DNA from: Anadara kagoshimensis
Lineage: Eukaryota > Mollusca > Bivalvia > Arcoida > Arcidae
NCBI GenBank assembly: GCA_021292105.1
Contig: CM037862.1
Coordinates: 33,756,245-33,820,244, forward strand
DNA: 64,000 bases
Reading direction: 5' to 3'
Shown here: one piece after another, positions 57,745-64,000 of the stretch
Position numbering within the stretch: position 1 is the stretch's first letter
Layout of the letters: every line of letters starts with the position of its first letter
Notes under the pieces: model-generated
The model's database searches: none
The model's input: the letters and a program-made list of their open reading frames with translations, nothing else
What the model was told of the DNA's origin: nothing
Position numbers and translations under genes: made by a program

Positions 57745-58546
57745 AACTAAATCTAATCTAAATCTTGATAAGTGACTAAAGCTTTTATTGCATTGAACAA
57801 ACAAAATCGCATATACTTAACATGGAGAGACATACACACATTGATAGACTCCATTTCTATATCCCTTCCAAGTCGCCAACTTCGTTAGAGTGGAGAATAA
57901 AAGCAAAACATTAATATAACAACAATAAATTTAATGTTCAGTTACTTTTTAAATGCAACAACACAAATCTATAGAAATATTAAATACAATATCCAATGTA
58001 TAGTTATAACTGTCATTTCACAACTCGTAACGTTCAATACCGAATATGGACCGCTCGGTCGTGTATGGACCGTTTGGTCTTGTACACTGTATTTTTTCAT
58101 AATTTTCTCAGCTTTCGACCAATCAAATTAATTGTTACAGATGTGATATGCAATAATCATTGATGGTGTACGTAACTATTCTTATGATATATTTGTACTG
58201 AAAGATGCAGACTACAAATCAATATCGCACTCCCTATATCGCACCCCAAATATCACGCCATCAATATCACATCTCCAATGGCACTCCATTCTCGGATCCT
58301 CTTGGCTATACTGCAGTATCCGGAAGTTCTCTGTGTTTTTCGCTTCAAATTTGATGCAGACGGTCATAAAAACACCTTGTCGTCCTGTTCTAGTCACGTT
58401 GTGTTTATTATTATTTTTTCATTTATTTCAACAATAATAAATGGATCAAATTTCATAATAATAAATAAATTTTATTACACTCATGTGTGATGACATTTTT
58501 TTGTAATTGATATTATGCATGCAAAAATTCAAATATATGATAAAAA
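57745..58546. other. Non-coding stretch
   Basis: No gene recognised. A 22-bp tandem pair 'tatggaccgctcggtcgtg' / 'tatggaccgtttggtcttg' lies at 58044-58086, and 'atatcgcac'-type repeats lie at 58222-58275. Confidence 0.5.
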
Positions 58547-58649
58547 GAACAAAGCATGGTGAATTCCACATCACATGTCATCGGCCCAAGACTCCAATGT
58601 CAGATCGAGGGCTTTAGCGAATATGGAATTCGCCATGCTTTATTCGTTC
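58547..58649. repeat. ~100-bp hairpin just upstream of the reverse transcriptase pseudogene
   Basis: Arms 'aaagcatggtgaattcca' (left) and 'tggaattcgccatgcttt' (right) pair with one mismatch. The loop is about 50 bases. Confidence 0.85.
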
Positions 58650-58676
58650 AATTGAACTTAAACTGATACCTTATCC

Positions 58677-59538
58677 GACTGGATAAAGGTTGTGAGATCT
58701 TTCGTTAAAACTAGGATTGCCAAACTTAAAGGGTCTATGAGTACTAAACCGTCTTCAGTACAAATATCTGGTGCTGAACAGGGATTCTGGTTATTTTGTC
58801 AAGCACCTTACGGATTCCAAACAAAAATATACTGAAGATACCTGCAAAAAATGTTGGAGTTTTTGATAGATATCATATTTGTTGTGTTTGGTAAAATAGT
58901 TTTTTCAGCAAACAATCGGTATATATACCAATGGGTACAAACTGTGCACCAATGCTTGCTGATTTCTTTCTTTATTCTTACGAAGCAGAATTTATGCAGA
59001 ACCTTGTTAAATCTGGAGAGAAGACTGTCGCAAAATCATTCAACTCAACATACAGATATATAGATGACGTCCTGTCTCTTAACAATCCTAAATTTGGAGA
59101 CTATATATATATGTAAATGTCATCTATCCTAGTGAGCTTGAAATAAAAGAGACGACTGATTCCTCAAGTTCTGCTTCATATTTAGACTTATACCTGAATT
59201 ATGACTCACACGAAAGGCTACATTTGAAACTTTATGACAAACGTGATGACTTCAATTTTTCTATTGTCAACTTTCCTTTTTTATGCAGCAATATACCTGC
59301 TTCTCCTGCTTATGGTGTATTTGTTTCCCAATTAATACGCTATGGTAGAGCTTGTTCCCACTACGGAGACTTTGTGCAACGAAGTAGGCTGCTTGCAAAT
59401 AAATTGTTGACTCAGGGATATTGCAAGCCTAGGCTTATCAAGGCCCTCAAAAAGTTTTATGGCCGTCATCACAGTATTGTTGAGAAGTTTGATGTCTCTG
59501 TGTCCAGGATTGCCTTGGATATATTTGACGTCTCATAG
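58677..59538 (+). pseudogene. Reverse transcriptase with YIDD active site (Penelope-like, tentative), frameshifted
   Basis: In order: DWIKVVRSFVKTRIAKLKGS (58677 on), FLIDIIFVVFG (58854 on), then after a frameshift YIPMGTNCAPMLADFFLYSY, FNSTYRYIDDVLSLNNPKFG (catalytic YIDD). A (TA)n expansion near 59102-59112 shifts the frame, after which come YPSELEIKETTDSS, SASYLDLYL, KLYDKRDDFNFSIVNFPFLC, SNIPASPAYGVFVSQLIRYG and the end DIFDVS with TAG. MGTxxAP, R-Y-I-D-D and the following SYLD/KRDDF blocks define a family widespread in bivalves, cnidarians and fish. YxDD with this context is closest to Penelope-like elements, but I cannot exclude another class. About 200 residues between KGS and FLID are missing. 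Confidence 0.85.
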
Positions 59539-59735
59539 TTCCATGTTCCTTTCACACAATTTTGATTACAAACGTGGCGGGTGTAGCTAGCTAAATAGGA
59601 GGTGCTTACCTTTCCGGAGCACCCGGCATCACTTCCCTGGTGGAAGTTCACGTGTCTAACCTAACTTGTCAGTTCCAAAGTCTGGATTGTGATTCGGACA
59701 TGGATTAGTATGTTTGTTTTTGATTTGATTACAAC
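59539..59735 (+). mobile_element. 3' tail of the YIDD reverse transcriptase element
   Basis: It directly follows the reverse transcriptase stop and has the same landmarks as 44190-44375: 'gatgttcctttcac'-like start, 'ggtgtagctagctaaa', 'tttccggagcacccggc', 'cacttccctggtggaag' and 'gattgtgattcggacatgg'. Its last ~50 bases are the unit that is amplified at 33801-34534. Confidence 0.85.
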
Positions 59736-59874
59736 AATTAATCAAATTTGATAGCTGTAGCTGAGATGAAAATACTTGGAAACCAGTCGGCAAATTCATG
59801 AACCAAGAATATATCACAAAAACAAGAGATACAAAATCTTTTTTAAAATCAGTTTACTATGTAATGATTAACTT

Positions 59875-60010
59875 CTTGTTGGGGGTTTGACACAAATTGT
59901 GGTTTGACAGCTTCCATTATTGAATTCTTGAAATGAAAGCTGTCAGACTACAAACCCCAACAAGTGAAAAAATTAAAATGGGGGTTTATTGGACTGATTA
60001 GTCGGACTAA
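59875..60010. repeat. Fold-back hairpin plus flank shared with 43.8 kb
   Basis: Arms 'cttgttggggg' / 'ccccaacaag' and 'gacagcttccatt' / 'aatgaaagctgtc' pair, with an ~11-base insertion in the left arm. The flank 'aaaatgggggtttattgg' ... 'gattagtcggacta' is the reverse complement of 43826-43870. Confidence 0.85.
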
Positions 60011-61590
60011 ATAATCAGCTGAAAATCTAAATCTTCCCAGTCGCAAATAGATAAGTGTCCTAAGTTTGAAACAATAGTCTTTCCCGGTTTGAGGTGGGTC
60101 ATGAATTGATACATAAGCCTACTTCTACGAAATATCACACACAAACACTCAGAAGATAAGCGTTCCTTCCTTATTGTCATCTATTTACTATCTAGATGTT
60201 GTATCTACATCACTGCGACATGTACAATTTAACTTCATAGGCCTAATAAAGTGATTAAAGGGAGACAAATCTACACAATTCACAGTAGAACGGACAGAGA
60301 GATAACCTAGTTCTTGTGTGTTTATTTACACTATAAACCATGCCGCTTTCCAGGAATCCACGCAACGTGTATTGAATAGTTCACAAGAATGTGTTTTCGA
60401 GTGAAGTAGCCCAGTGACGGGATATTATAAAACTTTATACTCATCACAAATCCCTTGGATGATGGGAATACTGTTGAAGTTTTTGTTTTATTTCGGGTAC
60501 CTGTATACGACTTGTTATGGAATGAGGACACTGACATGCACACAACATAATACACAGGTAAATATAATTTAAGGTAGTTCTATCTGTCAGTTAATAACAG
60601 GGGCAATACACATTTTATATAAAACTGGTATTTTTAGTATTTCCCTGTGTATGCCACGATTTTTTTAACTTGTTTTCAATTTATTATTATTATTATTATT
60701 ATTATATTAATATTATTATTGTTTTGAAAGCTGTAGATGTATTAATAGAATTTATTTAATGTAGTCTTATTCCCGTACATGTACAATGTATTGTGAAATT
60801 ATTGATTTTTTAAAGTTAAAACATGTTTAAGGCAGCGTGACATGGTATACCCGTTTTTGTGACAAAAGAGAGCTTGTTTTTAACATCAAATTAAATAATA
60901 TAATGTAAGCTGGAGATGTAAAACTGAAATGTACTGACTTTTAATTTTAATTACTTTTTAAGTTGAAACAAAATAATTTTAAAAAATATCTAAAAATCGA
61001 TAAAGACTTGGTAGAAAATATTGGGCCTAGCAAGGTAGCTACATGCACAATGCTAAACTGTTTTAATTTGTTTAAAATAGTTATATATATGAAAATTTTC
61101 AGATGTTCAATTTGCATAAACTCATTAAATATCTAATCTAAATTTTTAAAAAAATTGGAAAGACTTTCATTTGTACCTGCCAATAAAATTTAAATTTTGT
61201 TTAATGGGTGACATTTTAATGTTGCTGGTTTAATAGTTGATTCAATGTAGAACTTCTATATGAAGACCACCTTCTATTAACTCCATATTTTAAGGGTGTA
61301 CAAAGTCAAATTTTAAATTAAAATTTTGGTTAAGGATTTTTAGAATTTTTTTTTAGAATTTTTAAATTTTTAAAATTGTGATTTAATCTAAAATAAAATC
61401 ACAAAAATATAGAACAAATCTATCATTTTATGGATTTTTCCAAAAATAATGGATGGTGTTAATAATGTCAACAGCCATTGGATAAATAATTTACATGGCA
61501 GATAATTGAGTAGGGTTTTAAGTTGATTAGATAATGTTTCATGTTTCATCTTTTTCCTAACTTGCTAAGGTTTATTGATAAAATGCTACT
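60011..61590. other. AT-rich non-coding stretch
   Basis: Contains a (TTA)n-like microsatellite at about 60679-60720. No gene recognised; the minus-strand open frame at 60331-60555 has no known motif. Confidence 0.6.
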
Positions 61591-62205
61591 GGTTATTTGA
61601 ACGGTTTATTTCTGTTAGTCCAACATCTATTGTTCTGATATAAGAAATCTTCAAATTTCATGTTGGACTGTCAGGAGTGTGTGGGACAGGGAGAACAATA
61701 GCTAATTTCATCAGCTTAGGCTATAGTCTATTTCAACAGTAATAAAAAACTCATACATATATGTACAATTAAATTTATTTCACCACAATAGCAACAAAAC
61801 ATAAGTAAAATATTTTTTATCAAATATTTATCGAATTTTCACACACACACACACACACAACACACACACACACACACACGAGAATATCATAATACAGAAA
61901 AAGTATCTTGTATCAATAATAAATAATAATTTTACTAATTTTTAAGATATCAATTAAGAGATAAGTCTTTAAAAAGACTTGTAAAATCAGATATAATAAG
62001 TAGCAACTGTTTTGAAAATATTATATTCCTACTTGCACTATTAAATGTAAAATGCACATTGAAATATGAAGTTAAACGTTAAAAATAAGATACAATTGAT
62101 ACAAGATAAATAAAATTTGTAGGTGTTTGATTAGTCTAAAACATGTATACAATAGGAATTATGAAATATCAAATGTTGGACTAACAGGAATACACCATTT
62201 GAACC
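61591..62205. mobile_element. MITE-like element with ~33-bp terminal inverted repeats
   Basis: The left end (61591-61626) has 'ggtttatttctgttagtcc' then 'aacat'. The right end (62173-62205), reverse-complemented, has 'ggtgtattcctgttagtcc' then 'aacat'. The innermost 16 bases CTGTTAGTCCAACAT-type are perfect and the outer part is degenerate. A third partial copy, 'atgttggactgtcagg', lies at about 61660. The interior holds (AC)n at 61840-61879 and no coding sequence. No target duplication is obvious. Confidence 0.6.
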
Positions 62206-62383
62206 ATTGGTTGGTAGAGAGGCGATTTTGTTAGCAATGTTTGCATATTGTTTTACTTGACATCAGCAATTTTATGTTCATTTATTCAGAGAGACGATGA
62301 TTAATCTACAGTTAATTCTAGTTTCCTAGCACCTTATGTTTCGTTGGATTTTAGCAGTATAATGGGGTTTGACTATAAATCCA

Positions 62384-64000
62384 GACTAGATAATACACAT
62401 TGGTTACAGTGTAATCACAGACTAGATAAAACACATTGGTTACAGTGTAATCACAGACTAGATAAAACACATTGGTTAAAGTGTAATCACAGACTAGATA
62501 ATACACATTGGTTACAGTGTAATCACAGACTAGATAAAACACATTGGTTACAGTGTAATCACAGACTAGATAAAACACATTGGTTACAGTGTAATCACAG
62601 ACTAGATAAAACACATTGGTTACAGTGTAATCACAGACTAGATAAAACACATTGGTTACAGTGTAATCACAGACTAGATAAAACATTGGTTACAGTGTAA
62701 TCACAGACTAGATAAAACACATTGGTTACAGTGTAATCACAGACTAGATAAAACACATTGGTTACAGTGTAATCACAGACTAGATAAAACACATTGGTTA
62801 CAGTGTAATCACAGACTAGATAAAACACATTGGTTACAGTGTAATCACAGACTAGATAAAACACATTGGTTACAGTGTAATCACAGACTAGATAAAACAC
62901 ATTGGTTACAGTGTAATCACAGACTAGATAAAACACATTGGTTACAGTGTAATCACAGACTAGATAAAACACATTGGTTACAGTGTAATCACAGACTAGA
63001 TAAAACACATTGGTTACAGTGTAATCACAGACTAGATAAAACACATTGGTTACAGTGTAATCACAGACTAGATAAAACACATTGGTTACAGTGTAATCAC
63101 AGACTAGATAAAACACAAAGGTTACAGTGTAATCACAGACTAGATAAAACACATTGGTTACAGTGTAATCACAGACTAGATAAAACACATTGGTTACAGT
63201 GTAATCACAGACTAGATAAAACACATTGGTTACAGTGTAATCACAGACTAGATAAAACACATTGGTTACAGTGTAATCACAGACTAGATAAAACACATTG
63301 GTTACAGTGTAATCACAGACTAGATAAACACATAGGTTACAGTGTAATCACAGACTAGATAAAACACATTGGTTACAGTGTAATCACAGACTAGATAAAA
63401 CACATTGGTTACAGTGTAATCACAGACTAGATAAAACACATTGGTTACAGTGTAATCACAGACTAGATAAAACACATTGGTTACAGTGTAATCACAGACT
63501 AGATAAAACACATTGGTTACAGTGTAATCACAGACTAGATAATATACATTGGTTACAGTGTAATCACAGACTAGATAATATACATTGGTTATAGTGTAAT
63601 CACAGACTAGATAAAACACATTGGTTACAGTGTAATCACAGACTAGATAATATACATTGGTTACAGTGTAATTACAGACTAGATAAAACACATTGGTTAC
63701 AGTGTAATCACAGACTAGATAATATACATTGGTTATAGTGTAATCACAGACTAGATAATACACATTGGTTACAGTGTTATCACAGACTAGATAATACACA
63801 TTGGTTACAGTGTTATCACAGACTAGATAATACACATTGGTTATAGTGTAATCACAGACTAGATAAAACACATTGGTTACAGTGTAATCACAGACTAGAT
63901 AAAACACATTGGTTACAGTGTAATCACAGACTAGATAATATACATTGGTTACAGTGTAATTACAGACTAGATAAAACACATTGGTTACAGTGTAATCACA
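62384..64000. repeat. 36-bp satellite, about 45 copies, running off the window
   Basis: Consensus is 'gactagataaaacacattgg' then 'ttacagtgtaatcaca'. Each unit holds the near-palindrome TTACAGTGTAA. The left two-thirds (62.4-63.5 kb) is almost invariant. The right part mixes variants (aatatacat, aatacacat, tatagtg, tgttatc). As 36 is divisible by 3 and units lack stops in some frames, long apparent repeat proteins appear on the minus strand (FYLVCDYTVTNV units); these are not genes. Confidence 0.97.

Noticed and set aside
62344..63979. Apparent repeat proteins of 111-219 codons on the minus strand and 118 on the plus strand
   Set aside because: Produced by a 36-bp satellite whose length is divisible by 3; both strands stay open, which argues for unit composition and not coding.

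Overview
The window looks like non-genic, repeat-dominated nuclear DNA from an animal, most probably a marine bivalve mollusc. This is inferred from (i) strongly AT-rich DNA with no dense ORFs and no host gene I can recognise; (ii) dispersed repeats built around 'tgaccttgacctttgaac', 'aacaagaggccc...ctcacctgag' and 'aaggtcactgtgacctt', which in my experience are typical of bivalve genomes; and (iii) retroelement protein fragments of lophotrochozoan type (Ty3/Gypsy gag-pol, a CFDP2/RTE-like endonuclease, a YIDD reverse transcriptase). The species cannot be named from the sequence. Every coding stretch I recognise is a fragment of a mobile element or a broken domain; none is an intact gene. || Layout. 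1-765: LINE endonuclease pseudogene (minus) with a 38-bp tandem expansion inside its coding sequence. 766-9.2 kb: AT-rich DNA with an 88-bp triplicate, one unassigned open frame, tRNA-like SINE pieces and dispersed repeats. 9.2-10.6 kb: 35-bp satellite. 15.06-16.01 kb: a complete non-autonomous hAT-type element with an 8-bp target duplication, sitting in the first monomer of a 46-bp satellite that runs to 20.1 kb and contains an 828-bp-offset higher-order duplication. 24.3-30.15 kb: a 62-bp satellite of about 95 copies. 31.8-33.0 kb: degenerate ~145-bp tandem repeat. 33.8-34.6 kb: 52-bp array derived from the 3' tail of a retroelement. 36-38 kb: two strong hairpins, one with 51-bp perfect arms. 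39.7 kb: LTR-element RNase H fragment. 41.2-43.0 kb: ~140-bp tandem family carrying hormone-response-like palindromes. 45.3-51.1 kb: five head-to-tail copies of a ~1.15-kb unit. 51.5-51.85 kb: broken NADAR domain. 52.4 kb: eleven 21-bp GC-rich repeats. 53.8-56.9 kb: internally deleted Ty3/Gypsy element, split by an inverted repeat and a 42-bp array, beside a Harbinger transposase fragment. 57.6-60 kb: three hairpins and a YIDD reverse transcriptase pseudogene with its 3' tail. 61.6-62.2 kb: MITE-like element. 62.4 kb to the end: 36-bp satellite that leaves the window. || How the parts relate. By my estimate about a third or more of the window is tandem repeat. The most notable pattern is that three arrays lie inside recognisable transposon sequence: 38 bp in a LINE endonuclease, 42 bp in a Gypsy reverse transcriptase/RNase H junction, and 52 bp in a retroelement 3' tail. 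This suggests that local satellites are being born from transposon fragments. I found no new enzymatic or defence system. The strongest candidates for something undescribed are these transposon-born arrays, the hAT-in-satellite insertion, the fold-back elements with a shared apex motif, and the 1.15-kb array with an exon-like conserved segment.
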